NCBI RefSeq assembly: GCF_003013395.1
Contig: NZ_PXZM01000005.1
Span: 25,706 to 89,705, forward strand
Origin: Brevibacillus fortis
Lineage (GTDB): Bacteria; Bacillota; Bacilli; Brevibacillales; Brevibacillaceae
Direction of reading: 5' to 3'
DNA length: 64,000 nucleotides
In this document: positions 25,132-33,601 of the stretch, one piece after another
Layout of the letters: each line of letters opens with the position of its first letter
How positions within the stretch are numbered: position 1 is the first letter of the stretch
The notes under the pieces: generated by a model
Told to the model about the DNA's origin: nothing
Databases searched by the model: none
What the model saw: the letters and a program-made list of their open reading frames with translations, nothing else
Program-made: the position numbers and the translations under genes

Positions 25132-26055
25132 TTACGAGCGATTTTTATTCGTGGTGGGCGCATGGGCGTTGTCGATGGCCGATTGAATATACGCTTGTAG
25201 TGTATCGATGAAGGTACGAGCGGCGAACCCCATATATTTGTCCCTGCGATAAACCAAACAGATGTCTTGGCTGGGGGTCGGATGCAAGAGGTTGATGATC
25301 GCAATGTCGTCGTCGTTTACATTTTGCAGCAATAAGCTAGGCAGAATGCAGCCCCCGATCCCCTTTTTGACAAGAGTCAATAGAGACAAAAGTGTGGTCG
25401 TTTCGATATGAGGCTGCAAACGAAAGCCTTCCTGTAAGCAAAAGCGATTGATGAGCTGTCTCGCTTGATGATCCGACGGAAACATCACCATTTTTACATC
25501 TTGAAGCTGCTCAAACTTAATTGCCTTTTCCTTGGCAAGTGGATGTGCGGTATGAACCGCAAGCGCGAACTCTTCGTGAAAAAGCGGAATGACAGTGATT
25601 CTCTCATCCGGCTCAGGTAACACAGTCACGCCCAAATCAATCTCGCCGGATGTGACTTGCTCCACTATGCTTGTAGACTCAATGACGGATAAGGATGTTT
25701 TGGGATACAAGCGGTGGAATTCTACAAGAAGAGCATCAAACAACAAGTCGGCATCGCCAGGCAGGACACCGATCGCGAGCGTGCCCCCTTCGTTGTTTTT
25801 CATGGCTGCAATTGCCTCACGTGCGTAGTCGATATGGGAAAAAACATGCCGACTCTGTTCCAGCAATACCTTTCCTGCTTCTGTCAGCGTGATTCGCTTA
25901 CCTAAGCGGTCAAACAGCGGGACACCCAGCTCACTCTCTAAAAACTTGATTTGCTGGCTAAGATTTGACTGCGAGGTACATAGCTTTTCTGAGGCCCGGG
26001 AAAAATGCATTTCCTCACATATTGCCATAAAATACTCCAATTGCCTGAGCTCCAT
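25132..26055 (-). CDS. LysR-family transcriptional regulator (CynR/GltC type)
   Basis: 307 aa. Winged helix-turn-helix at residues 1-60 (MELRQLEYF, SRASEKLCTSQSNLSQQIKFLESELGVPLFDR) and a type 2 periplasmic-binding effector domain (about 90-300). The ATG at 26055 follows AGAGGTGA; the longer frame to 26088 has no RBS. It is divergent from the DinB-like gene (start 26200), the usual arrangement for a LysR regulator and its target. The effector is unknown. Confidence 0.9.
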   Translation of the reverse strand: MELRQLEYFMAICEEMHFSRASEKLCTSQSNLSQQIKFLESELGVPLFDRLGKRITLTEAGKVLLEQSRHVFSHIDYAREAIAAMKNNEGGTLAIGVLPGDADLLFDALLVEFHRLYPKTSLSVIESTSIVEQVTSGEIDLGVTVLPEPDERITVIPLFHEEFALAVHTAHPLAKEKAIKFEQLQDVKMVMFPSDHQARQLINRFCLQEGFRLQPHIETTTLLSLLTLVKKGIGGCILPSLLLQNVNDDDIAIINLLHPTPSQDICLVYRRDKYMGFAARTFIDTLQAYIQSAIDNAHAPTTNKNRS

Positions 26056-26199
26056 TGCTTCACCTCTTGTGCCCATTATCATTTTCACTAATCATTCTAA
26101 TCGGAAAAGCATGATTGTTGCATTTTCCCCTACGACGTACACTTTAGTTGACGGTAAGATCACTGTCAATCATAGGAAAATGATAGGGAGGTTTGTCTC

Positions 26200-26682
26200 A
26201 TGTCTCAAAGCATGATCACTACAGCCACATCCGTTCGTCAAATTGGCCTACAACAGATTCCGTTGATTCCTGAGGAGCTATTGGATGTTCAATCCCCCGC
26301 TTTTTCAAATACACTTCGCTGGAATATCGGACATATCGTCTTTTGTTTTCAACATTTCCTGTCCATCGGCTTGCCTTACCAATCTGACCTGCCCGCTTCT
26401 TACGCTACTCTTTTTCAGACGGGAACGAAGCCTTCTGACTGGACGACTGCACCACCCTCGAAAGATGAGCTGATTCACTACTTGTCCGTACAGCTTGAAC
26501 TGTTGTCCTCCGTCACCCCTGACGAGCTAGAGGCAGCATTGCCAGCCCCCATTACAATGGGTCCCTTCCAGTTTACGACGGTTGGAGAAGTTTTTAACTT
26601 TGCCGTCATGCACGAGTCCATTCATCTGGGGATCATTTCAAGCATGGTAAAAGTCGTAGCGCAGGAAGCAGCAGCAAAGTAA
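26200..26682 (+). CDS. DinB-superfamily protein
   Basis: 160 aa four-helix bundle of the DinB/YfiT type. Three histidines expected to bind a metal appear in order: NIGHIVFCFQHFL (H46 and nearby), and VMHESIHLGIISSM near the C-terminus. The family includes thiol-dependent S-transferases (bacillithiol or mycothiol dependent) and many uncharacterised stress proteins. GGGAGG precedes the ATG. It is divergent from a LysR gene that may control it. Confidence 0.8.
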   Translation: MSQSMITTATSVRQIGLQQIPLIPEELLDVQSPAFSNTLRWNIGHIVFCFQHFLSIGLPYQSDLPASYATLFQTGTKPSDWTTAPPSKDELIHYLSVQLELLSSVTPDELEAALPAPITMGPFQFTTVGEVFNFAVMHESIHLGIISSMVKVVAQEAAAK

Positions 26683-26683
26683 T

Positions 26684-26724
26684 TGCAAAAAAACGAGACC
26701 TTCGAATGGTCTCGTTTTTTCTTC
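26684..26724. terminator. Bidirectional terminator
   Basis: AAAAAACGAGACC and GGTCTCGTTTTTT form a 13-bp stem with a 7-base loop between the convergent DinB and DUF3841 genes. Confidence 0.85.
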
Positions 26725-26755
26725 AGCAAGCGTGTGCCTCGAATGTGAGCAACAT

Positions 26756-27271
26756 TTACCTTGCAAGAAAGTACTCGACACTTTTGACATTCGCTATGTC
26801 TATTCTCCCCGTTGTTCCTTGCAATTCTCTATCCTCATAGGCATCCCAACTGGAATCTCGCCTTCTATTCCACGCAAAGATACGCTCCCAGCTTTCCTCT
26901 TTTGAAATCGTACCTTTTCCTTGATGATATTCTTCATATTCCTGCTCACTGTTAGCTAAGAAGTCATTATTTAATACCATATGCCATTCATCATAGTCAG
27001 AGAGTAAAACCTCTTGTTCATCCAATTCTACTTTGATGCGAACGAACTGGACTCCACTTTCAAAATAGCCTGTGCCCCTCAAATCAGGCTTATCCACCCA
27101 TAACCAAATCGGGTATTCTCCCCCATACTTTGCTACTCTTTTTTTCATCTGATGAATCATCCATTCGTATTCCTTAGGGAACATCGCATGTTTTCGGTCC
27201 CCTTGTAAAAACCCCCGTTCTCGAGCCAATTCCCACACTTCTTGGTTTTGTAACGTCCAAAAAACCCTCAT
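26756..27271 (-). CDS. DUF3841 family protein
   Basis: 171 aa. It starts MRVFWTLQNQEVWELARERG, with AGGGTG before the ATG at 27271 (the longer frame to 27298 starts at TTG without RBS). The conserved family blocks are YEWMIHQMKKR, YPIWLWVDKPDLRG, VLLSDYDEWHMVLNN and the ERIFAWNRR segment. This domain is widespread in Bacillota as a stand-alone cytoplasmic protein and has no proven function; the fold resembles ADP-ribosylation-related or RNase-like small proteins only vaguely, and I would not assign one. Confidence 0.8.
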   Translation of the reverse strand: MRVFWTLQNQEVWELARERGFLQGDRKHAMFPKEYEWMIHQMKKRVAKYGGEYPIWLWVDKPDLRGTGYFESGVQFVRIKVELDEQEVLLSDYDEWHMVLNNDFLANSEQEYEEYHQGKGTISKEESWERIFAWNRRRDSSWDAYEDRELQGTTGRIDIANVKSVEYFLAR

Positions 27272-27351
27272 GTCATACACCCTAATCGCATATTTCAAGT
27301 TACGTAAACATAATCAAGCACTAGTGTAGCAGGAAGTCGTCCAGTTATCAC

Positions 27352-27388
27352 GAAAAAACGAGACCTCAGATTGGTCTCGTTTTTTTCC
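27352..27388. terminator. Bidirectional terminator after the nitroreductase gene
   Basis: AAAAAACGAGACCT and GGTCTCGTTTTTTT form the stem. It follows the nitroreductase stop (27391) on the minus strand. It is nearly the same sequence as the terminator at 26684. Confidence 0.8.
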
Positions 27389-27390
27389 AT

Positions 27391-27933
27391 TTATTCGAAC
27401 CGAGTGAACTTTTCTTCGGCAAGTGTGCGTGTGCGTGCTGCTGGTACATTTTCCTGATCGAAAAAACCGAGGTGCAGGAAACCAACGATTTTCTCTCCTG
27501 GTGCAACACCCAAGATGGCATGGGCCTTCGGGTCCCAGTTGTGCGCGTTTGTTTTCCAGACTACGCCTAATCCACGCTCCCATGCGAGCAACTGAAAGTT
27601 TTGAATGAGAGCTGCTGTCGCACTGAAATCCTCTTCCCATTGTTTTTGACGCGGATCTTCTTTCATGATGATAACCAAATAAGCTGCCGGTTGGTTGTAC
27701 ATGTCTCTGCGCGCCTGATGGGCTTCTGACGGATAGCAGGTGATCAACTTCTCAACAAACGCTTCTTTTTTCTCGGAAGATACAAACAAAAATCTCCATG
27801 GCTCACGAATACCATGGTTCGGCGCATACACAGCGTCATTCAACAGCTCCAGCACAAGTTCTTCGGACACAGTATCTGGTTTATAGTCTTTTTTAATAGA
27901 GCGGCGCTCTCGAATGATTTTGGAAATGGACAT
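27391..27933 (-). CDS. Nitroreductase family protein (YdjA-like)
   Basis: 180 aa FMN-dependent oxidoreductase fold. N-terminal RERRSIKKDYKPDTV, the FMN-contacting APNHGIREPWRFLFV and the late GLGVVWKTNAHNWDP, GEKIVGFLHLGF fit the short monomer type similar to YdjA. Reaction: NAD(P)H-dependent reduction of nitro compounds, quinones or flavins. ATG at 27933 follows GAGGGTGA. A Fur-box-like palindrome lies 34 bases upstream, which suggests iron control, and iron-regulated members can act as flavin or ferric reductases. Substrate unknown. Confidence 0.88.
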   Translation of the reverse strand: MSISKIIRERRSIKKDYKPDTVSEELVLELLNDAVYAPNHGIREPWRFLFVSSEKKEAFVEKLITCYPSEAHQARRDMYNQPAAYLVIIMKEDPRQKQWEEDFSATAALIQNFQLLAWERGLGVVWKTNAHNWDPKAHAILGVAPGEKIVGFLHLGFFDQENVPAARTRTLAEEKFTRFE

Positions 27934-27966
27934 AACGGTCACCCTCTTCTCTTAGACTCCCACATT

Positions 27967-27981
27967 TGATAATGGTTATCA
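27967..27981 (-). promoter_or_regulatory. Fur-box-like operator upstream of the nitroreductase
   Basis: On the minus strand TGATAACCATTATCA matches the 7-1-7 Fur consensus TGATAATNATTATCA with one mismatch. It is located 34 bases before the start codon, in the expected promoter region. Confidence 0.55.
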
Positions 27982-28098
27982 ATCTTATTCAGAACATATG
28001 TTATCGTTTACACTCGGCAAAATCAAGTAAGAAGTAAACGAAACTGCACACCGCGCTTACAGGGATATGGTAAACTTTTGGACGAGGAGGGATGTAGC

Positions 28099-28815
28099 TT
28101 GGACGAACAGCGCCCAGCTCTCATAAAGCCCGGATTTTTCAGTATCGATGCGCCAGCAGACAGACGACGCAACGAATTTGACTTTCATAATGAAGCGCTG
28201 CTCTTCCACCAGCAGCCAGTCGATTTTGTTTTTTTCGGCGATTCCATCACGCATTGGTGGGATCTCGCTACCTTTTTTGGCCGGTCCGCTCAGACGATCG
28301 TGAATCGTGGAATCGGCGGTGACACAACCGAACAGGCCCGCAGACGTTTTGCCGCGGATGTCCTTCAATTGAAGCCACGGTACGTGGTGATCATGATCGG
28401 GATTAACAATACGTGGGCGTTGGATACATTCTTGCCTTCCGACCGACTGACACCTCAAGAGATTTACCAACAGGTGACCAGTGATGTAGAAGCAATGGTG
28501 CATGCTGCTCTCGAGCAAAGCATTCAGCCCGTTCTTGGTTCCCTTTTGCCTACATGCATGGACCGATACGCACGCAACCATGAGCGAAACCAACTCGTCA
28601 TCACGATCAATGAACGTTTTCAAGCGATTGCTGAACAAAGAGACTGTCTCTATGTCGATTATCACTCCCGCATGACGGACGCAGATGGCATCACATTACA
28701 CACGGAATTGGCTGACGACGGACTTCATCCGCATGTCCTCGGCTACCAGCTCATGGCGACCGTTCTGCGCGATACACTTTCTGCACATGACATCGTACTT
28801 GGCACACCATCATGA
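28099..28815 (+). CDS. SGNH/GDSL-family hydrolase
   Basis: 238 aa. The catalytic blocks are in order: FFGDSITHWWD (block I, Ser about 53), NRGIGGDTTEQARRR (block II, Gly), VVIMIGINNTW (block III, Asn) and DDGLHPHVLGYQLMA (block V, Asp and His). No signal peptide, so it is cytoplasmic. It resembles platelet-activating-factor acetylhydrolase-like esterases. TTG start at 28099 with GGAGGG before it; the frame can be extended to a TTG at 28078. Substrate is an ester or acetylated sugar, not specified. Divergent from the nitroreductase. Confidence 0.87.
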   Translation: MDEQRPALIKPGFFSIDAPADRRRNEFDFHNEALLFHQQPVDFVFFGDSITHWWDLATFFGRSAQTIVNRGIGGDTTEQARRRFAADVLQLKPRYVVIMIGINNTWALDTFLPSDRLTPQEIYQQVTSDVEAMVHAALEQSIQPVLGSLLPTCMDRYARNHERNQLVITINERFQAIAEQRDCLYVDYHSRMTDADGITLHTELADDGLHPHVLGYQLMATVLRDTLSAHDIVLGTPS

Positions 28816-28816
28816 A

Positions 28817-28857
28817 CGAAAAAAGGATGCGGCATCTTGCGCCCATCCTTTTTTGCT
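28817..28857. terminator. Bidirectional terminator between convergent genes
   Basis: AAAAAAGGATG and CATCCTTTTTT form an 11-bp stem with a GC-rich loop between the SGNH hydrolase and the SagB-like gene. Confidence 0.75.
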
Positions 28858-28859
28858 GC

Positions 28860-29642
28860 TTATTCCGGTCGACGGTCCTTCAGCCAATGCCCACCTGCGA
28901 TTTTGCCCACTGATGCCATCAAAACAGACAAATGGGTCTTACCATCAATGCCTAAATACTCGTTCATGTCATGATCCATCCAATGACCAATCGTCGTTAC
29001 CCCAAGCCCCAGTCCATTTGCTACCAAATGCAGGTTCTGCGATACGTGCCCGGAATCCCACCAAATATAGCGATATGCACGCTCTTTGTATTTATCCTTC
29101 GTCCGATCGACCATCGCTGTCCAAACAAAATTGACAGCAGCCCGTCTCGTCACCTCTTGTTCTTCTGTGAACAGATAGGCGATCTCGGACGTGTCTTCTC
29201 TCTTCAGTCCTTCCAAGCACCAATTCTGTACATCCAGGTGATACAGGCCCTTCTCCAGGCCCTCCACGTTGTTAATCATCAGGTACGTCTCAATCGGATA
29301 CAAAGCCCCGGCAGACGGTGTCGTGCGCAATTGATAGTCTCCCATATCATCTGTGATGCCCTGTGTACCCCACAGCAGGAGATTCAATTCGTTAAGGGTC
29401 ATCGGTTGCTTCAAGAAATTACGCTTGGATCTTCGATTGGCGAAAACCTCCCACAAATCTACGGTCGCCGGAAACTGAGGCTTGCCCAATTCAATGCGTA
29501 CAAATGCCTCTTCATAGCGCAAGTACGTTGCTGGTCTTTTTGAAAAATCGTAACGAGAGGCCCAGCCTTTTTCCAGCTCGCCCACCCGGTAAGAGGTCGC
29601 CTCGATAAATTCATTTGCAATTCGCTGCCATTCGGGATGCAT
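28860..29642 (-). CDS. SagB/ThcOx-type nitroreductase-fold dehydrogenase
   Basis: 260 aa FMN-binding oxidoreductase. Family features: SKRNFLKQPMTLNELNLLLWGTQGI, TTPSAGALYPIETYLMI, WWDSGHVSQNLHLVANGLGLGVTTIGHW. SagB/ThcOx enzymes oxidise azolines to azoles in modified peptides, but many lone members have other roles. No cyclodehydratase or precursor peptide gene is visible nearby, so a peptide-modification role is not supported here. GGAGG precedes the ATG. It is divergent from a LysR gene that starts 126 bases away and may regulate it. Confidence 0.85.
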   Translation of the reverse strand: MHPEWQRIANEFIEATSYRVGELEKGWASRYDFSKRPATYLRYEEAFVRIELGKPQFPATVDLWEVFANRRSKRNFLKQPMTLNELNLLLWGTQGITDDMGDYQLRTTPSAGALYPIETYLMINNVEGLEKGLYHLDVQNWCLEGLKREDTSEIAYLFTEEQEVTRRAAVNFVWTAMVDRTKDKYKERAYRYIWWDSGHVSQNLHLVANGLGLGVTTIGHWMDHDMNEYLGIDGKTHLSVLMASVGKIAGGHWLKDRRPE

Positions 29643-29767
29643 CTATGTTCCTCCTCGTAATAACTTGGTGGTGATGTCATTTACTATACGAAGCTCTTTT
29701 CCATTAGTAAAACAATGGTTTATAATATTTCTCATAAGAAAAAACTAATGAAAAGGAACGAGGGGAC

Positions 29768-30649
29768 ATGACACTTACCCAACTGCAAGTGTTTGTCGCG
29801 GCAGCAAAAGCTGGAAGCTTCACGCGGGCAGCAGAGGAAATCGGCTTTACGCAATCCGCCGTCTCGCAAATGATTCAAACCCTAGAAAAAGAATTGGGCG
29901 TCAGTCTTTTTCAACGAAGCCGCAGCGGGATTACTCCGACGAGCATCGGAGAGCGAATGCTTGCGCACGCCCGCGACATTTTGAACATCACATCGTGCAT
30001 GACGGAGGAAGCAAACGTGGCCCGCGGGATTACGTCTGGCACCCTGCGTATTGCCTCGATCCCCAGCGTCGCCTCCCGCTTTTTGCCCGGACTGTTGGGC
30101 AGCTTTCGCAAGCGATTTCCTGCCGTGGACATCATGCTTTTGGAAGGGGATAGTGATGAAATTAGCAACTGGCTGCACAGCTCGGTTGTCGACATCGCCT
30201 TTACCGTCCTACCTGACAAGGAAATGCAGACATTGCCGCTCTTGCAAGACGAGATGATGGTCATTTTGCCAGATACCCATCCGTTGAAAGACAGCCAAAC
30301 CCTGCGGTTTTCTGAAATTGCGGAGCGTTGTTTTATCATGCCAAAGGATGGCTGCATCCGAAAAATGCTGCAAGAGAATCACATTAACCCAACCGTTACG
30401 TTTGAAGTGCGTGAGGTGTATACGATTTTGACCATGGTTCAGGAGTATATTGGCGTAACGATCATGCCTGAGCTGTACATGCCACCTGTCATCCCCAAAG
30501 TCGTAGCGATCCCGCTGTCGCCCCCGATTACAAGGGAAGTGATGCTCGCAGTGCGCAACTGGCAGTCGATCTCCCCACTGACCGCAGAGTTCGCCGTTCA
30601 CAGCCAGCAATATGTAAAAGGCATGGAACTTACGCGCCAAACCAATTAG
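29768..30649 (+). CDS. LysR-family transcriptional regulator (CysL-like)
   Basis: 293 aa. Helix-turn-helix MTLTQLQVFVAAAKAGS, AAEEIGFTQSAVSQMIQTLEKELGVSLFQR (residues 1-55), and effector-binding domain (about 90-290, with LRIASIPSVASRFLPGLLG). RBS GAGGGG. Divergent from the SagB-like gene; the 125-base gap (29643-29767) is AT-rich and contains the likely promoters and binding site. Effector unknown. Confidence 0.9.
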   Translation: MTLTQLQVFVAAAKAGSFTRAAEEIGFTQSAVSQMIQTLEKELGVSLFQRSRSGITPTSIGERMLAHARDILNITSCMTEEANVARGITSGTLRIASIPSVASRFLPGLLGSFRKRFPAVDIMLLEGDSDEISNWLHSSVVDIAFTVLPDKEMQTLPLLQDEMMVILPDTHPLKDSQTLRFSEIAERCFIMPKDGCIRKMLQENHINPTVTFEVREVYTILTMVQEYIGVTIMPELYMPPVIPKVVAIPLSPPITREVMLAVRNWQSISPLTAEFAVHSQQYVKGMELTRQTN

Positions 30650-30882
30650 TCAAGAACCAAACCTTTTAGAAACGCTAGTATTTCCATGCTTGTCGCTACC
30701 GGCGCATCGATCGGCATCAAGTGCTTGGATTTTGGAAGGACCACCGTTTTGCTTTGCGGATGCCTAGCGACCTTTTGGATGCTGCTCTCTCCCAACAAGC
30801 TGTGGAAATTGCGTACGACTCTCTCAACCGACGAAGCACCAGTGCTTCCCTTGCGAATTCGTTTGACGAGAAAAGGTTGCAA
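30646..30882 (-). pseudogene. Possible remnant of an alpha/beta-hydrolase C-terminus
   Basis: A 78-codon frame whose last part (SKTVVLPKSKHLMPIDAP ... EILAFLKG) resembles the C-terminus of alpha/beta hydrolases, where a strand, a catalytic histidine before a D/E-rich turn, and a final FL-containing helix appear. There is no convincing start, RBS or upstream catalytic-serine region: 30883-30990 on this strand shows no nucleophile elbow. It overlaps the LysR stop by four bases in the convergent direction. Either a decayed gene or a chance frame; no other gene is visible in 30650-30992. Confidence 0.3.
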
Positions 30883-30992
30883 ACTAGCCGAAAGCCACCA
30901 TCGCCACTTAGTTCGGTCCTGAGATGAGCATAGTAAGAAATGGTGTCAATAGATGTCAGTAATAAGAAAAACCTGGAAGACACTCTTCCTGG

Positions 30993-32075
30993 TTAGTTCT
31001 GAATGCCAAGCTCTGCCGCCAGCACGAGAAACATCGCATGCGACCAAAGAAGCGGCACAGCGGGATAGCCTGCCCTCTCCACCCATGTCTCAAAATGAGC
31101 CGGAGAAAGTAAATGCTCCTGCACTTGTTCAGGCAGTCCGCCCGCTTGACGCTGGGTAGCCATCCACGCTGCTATCTTTTCCGCTTCTTCACGCCTGCCC
31201 GTTTTCACGTAATACCACCCCAACCACGCAGATAACAGCAGCCACTGCCCCCCGCCGTAATACGTATCGACCTTGTAGCGATGCACGCCGTATCCTGCGC
31301 GCAGATCCTCTTCTATGGCCTGCACTGTTCGGATCATAAGCGGATCATCCACGGTGACAATCCCAAACGGCAGGGCCAGCCAGAGAAGACTGGCATCCAC
31401 AGAATGATCCCCGACGGATTTTATCAATCGCCCGTTGGCTGTGCCATGCTCGTATATGAACTGGCGAATCGTCTCTCCTAGCTGCGCGAGTTCGGAAGCT
31501 CGGTCGGACAAATAAGGCTCCATCGACTTGATCCCGGCATAAATGGCTCCTAGCGTCACCGGGTGGATTCGGTCTCCTCCCTCTTCCCAGCAATCAAAGT
31601 TAGGGAGCTGCCAACACGCCGCTACATAGTCAATCGTCAGTTCAATAGATGGCCTCAGCTCGTGAATCAAGTCATGCTCCCCACTCATCTGTACATGCTC
31701 TGCCAGCCCCCACAGCCAGGTCCCGTAGCCATCGAGCTGAAAGCTGCCCCATTCCCCTGCTACTTCTTCTCCGTCAACTGTATAGCGCGTATGCAAAAAG
31801 CGGTTGTTTCCCGCATCATTGTTGTCTTGTCCTGCTTTTACTGCCGAAATGGCTGCTCTTGCTTTTGTCTCATGCTTTCGGATCACATAATCGCACCATT
31901 GGTAAAACTTGCGGGCGCTCCCATGGTTGCCGGTACGGTTCATCGCATATGCCGTAAATGTTCCATCACGGAGCCACGCATACTGATAGTGGACAAATGC
32001 GGGTGAAGCGAGATACGCCCCGGTACTCGCTTGATGCTGAAGGATCAACTGTACACTTTCCTCGATCAGGGTCAC
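30993..32075 (-). CDS. Glycoside hydrolase family 15-like protein
   Basis: 360 aa, cytoplasmic, (alpha/alpha)6-toroid type. Markers are YQYAWLRDGTFTAYAMNRTG (about 30-50), GEWGSFQLDGYGTWLWGLAEH with the substrate-site Trp/Asp/Gly run, and FDCWEEGGDRIHPVTLGAIYAG where the catalytic Glu is expected (EEG). GH15 covers glucoamylases, glucodextranases and trehalases; the protein is shorter than bacterial glucoamylases because it lacks the N-terminal beta-domain. GTG at 32075 follows AGGGGGGA, making it a better start than the TTG at 32099. Substrate is an alpha-glucoside, undetermined. Confidence 0.85.
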   Translation of the reverse strand: MTLIEESVQLILQHQASTGAYLASPAFVHYQYAWLRDGTFTAYAMNRTGNHGSARKFYQWCDYVIRKHETKARAAISAVKAGQDNNDAGNNRFLHTRYTVDGEEVAGEWGSFQLDGYGTWLWGLAEHVQMSGEHDLIHELRPSIELTIDYVAACWQLPNFDCWEEGGDRIHPVTLGAIYAGIKSMEPYLSDRASELAQLGETIRQFIYEHGTANGRLIKSVGDHSVDASLLWLALPFGIVTVDDPLMIRTVQAIEEDLRAGYGVHRYKVDTYYGGGQWLLLSAWLGWYYVKTGRREEAEKIAAWMATQRQAGGLPEQVQEHLLSPAHFETWVERAGYPAVPLLWSHAMFLVLAAELGIQN

Positions 32076-32194
32076 GGTTATCCCCCCTTGTTCGGACAAG
32101 CCGCCTTCGTAGCAAATACAGTTGCTGCTCGTCTTCCGGCTATGTTTCTATAGCATATGCAACCGACGTCCAAACGAAAACCCAACTTGCATAG

Positions 32195-32236
32195 CAAAAG
32201 AAAACCCGCTGGATTCGCATAGCCAGCGGGTTCTTG
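32195..32236 (-). terminator. Intrinsic terminator after the IMPase gene
   Basis: On the minus strand AACCCGCTGG pairs with CCAGCGGGTT and is followed by TTCTTTTG. Confidence 0.75.
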
Positions 32237-32242
32237 TGACAC

Positions 32243-33067
32243 TTAATTTTGTGAGGGTACATCGGTCTGTTCAGATTTCAGGAAATGCTGCAGCTCCTCA
32301 TAAAAAGTCGGGTTGCAAGCCATCACGCTGCTCTTTTGGTCGTACGGCAGTGCTGTCCCCATCATGGTCGTCACCCGACCGCCCGCTTCCTCCACAATAA
32401 TGCGAGCTGCCCCGAAATCCCACGCATTGAGCTGCATACTGACATAGCCATCCAGTCTTCCTGCAGCCACATACGCCATCTCTAGAGCGGCGCTTCCTAA
32501 CAGGCGCATACCGCGAACCTTCCCGGCAAGCTTTTTCACGATCAAATCGATGCCGATCTGCTCAGCACGCTTGTTCCAAAATACGCTCGTGCATAACAAA
32601 GCTTGTTCCAGGCTCACTGCTCGATTCACCTGCAAGGGACGATCATTGAGAAAAGCCCCTCCCCCTTTTACCGCATAAAACAACTCGTCTCTGGAAGGAT
32701 CGTAAACCGCTCCGACCATTCCCTCTCCCTTATGATAGACGGCAATGGAAACGGAAAAATTGATTTGCTGATGAACAAAATTGGTCGTGCCATCAATCGG
32801 GTCGATGATCCAAAGCGTGTCATACTGCTTGTAATCCTCAGCATGTGCACTCTCTTCTCCCAAAATTCCGTGATCAGGGAAACGTGCCTGAATCATCTTA
32901 ATGACGTGATTCTCTACTTCTTTATCTACGGCTGTAACTAGATCGGAGGCTGATGTTTTATACTCGACGGTAAAAGGCTCCTTCATTCGCTTCAGACTCA
33001 GCTCACCCGCTGAACGGGCGCATTGCAAAGCGAGCTCCTTGAGAGCCGCCAGTGTTGATGCTTGCAC
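32243..33067 (-). CDS. Inositol monophosphatase family protein
   Basis: 274 aa. Metal-binding motifs of the IMPase/FBPase fold are intact: GEESAH (about 70), WIIDPIDGTTNFVH (about 85-98) and AWDFGAARIIVEEAGG (about 212). Mg-dependent hydrolysis of inositol phosphate or related sugar phosphates (SuhB/YktC type). GTG at 33067 with AGGTGG is preferred to the GTG at 33079, which lacks an RBS. The 320-base stretch 33068-33388 upstream contains no gene apart from the terminator of the ybdD gene. Confidence 0.9.
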   Translation of the reverse strand: MQASTLAALKELALQCARSAGELSLKRMKEPFTVEYKTSASDLVTAVDKEVENHVIKMIQARFPDHGILGEESAHAEDYKQYDTLWIIDPIDGTTNFVHQQINFSVSIAVYHKGEGMVGAVYDPSRDELFYAVKGGGAFLNDRPLQVNRAVSLEQALLCTSVFWNKRAEQIGIDLIVKKLAGKVRGMRLLGSAALEMAYVAAGRLDGYVSMQLNAWDFGAARIIVEEAGGRVTTMMGTALPYDQKSSVMACNPTFYEELQHFLKSEQTDVPSQN

Positions 33068-33326
33068 ACGTATCGCCACCTAAAACTTGACATATTTTTT
33101 CGCAAAGAGCGTCCCTTTCTTCTAGAAAGAGAGGCTTCGACGTTTTATTTGAAGATGATGAGACAGCTCGTGCTACAAAACGGCCATGCTATATTTTTAG
33201 TGTACCATACTTTACCTGCTGTTACACCACACGTTAGCCATAGGGAATACGCCTGAAATGTCGTAGTTTATCAAGACCTAAGTCATAGTTCCCCCTTGAA
33301 AGCGCCCGACGCTCGTCCCACAACAC

Positions 33327-33378
33327 GGAAAAAGGATGCCTCCCTCGTCATCTCTGACCGTGGAGACATCCTTTTTTG
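33327..33378 (-). terminator. Intrinsic terminator after the ybdD-like gene
   Basis: AAAAAGGATG pairs with CATCCTTTTT, with an extended imperfect stem and T-tract on both strands. It follows the ybdD stop (33389). Confidence 0.7.
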
Positions 33379-33388
33379 TATAGCTACT

Positions 33389-33601
33389 TTAGCAGCAACG
33401 AGTCACGCCGCCTTTTTCAAACCGTTCGGTCAATGCGTACATGTAGTACTCACGCTCTGTCATCGGAAAAATACCGGGTGCCCCATGCGTCTCGTACCAA
33501 TGGGCGAGATAGCGGTCATAGTCGGGCATTCCAAAAATGGTTTTAATAGCAGAGCTCACTGTGCGCATCGCCTTTCGCATGGCTCTTAGCTTGCGCCTCA
33601 T
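33389..33601 (-). CDS. YbdD/YjiX family protein (DUF466), CstA partner
   Basis: 70 aa. Family signature: FGMPDYDRYLAHWYETHG, then TEREYYMYALTERFEKGGVTRCC with the terminal cysteine pair. YbdD proteins are encoded directly after CstA-type pyruvate or peptide transporters and are required for their activity. Here the start overlaps the cstA stop by four bases, so the two are translated together. Confidence 0.88.
   Translation of the reverse strand: MRRKLRAMRKAMRTVSSAIKTIFGMPDYDRYLAHWYETHGAPGIFPMTEREYYMYALTERFEKGGVTRCC

Noticed and set aside
28860..29642. Bacteriocin (azole-modified peptide) cluster suggested by the SagB-like protein
   Set aside because: No cyclodehydratase, precursor peptide or exporter gene is present in the neighbourhood.
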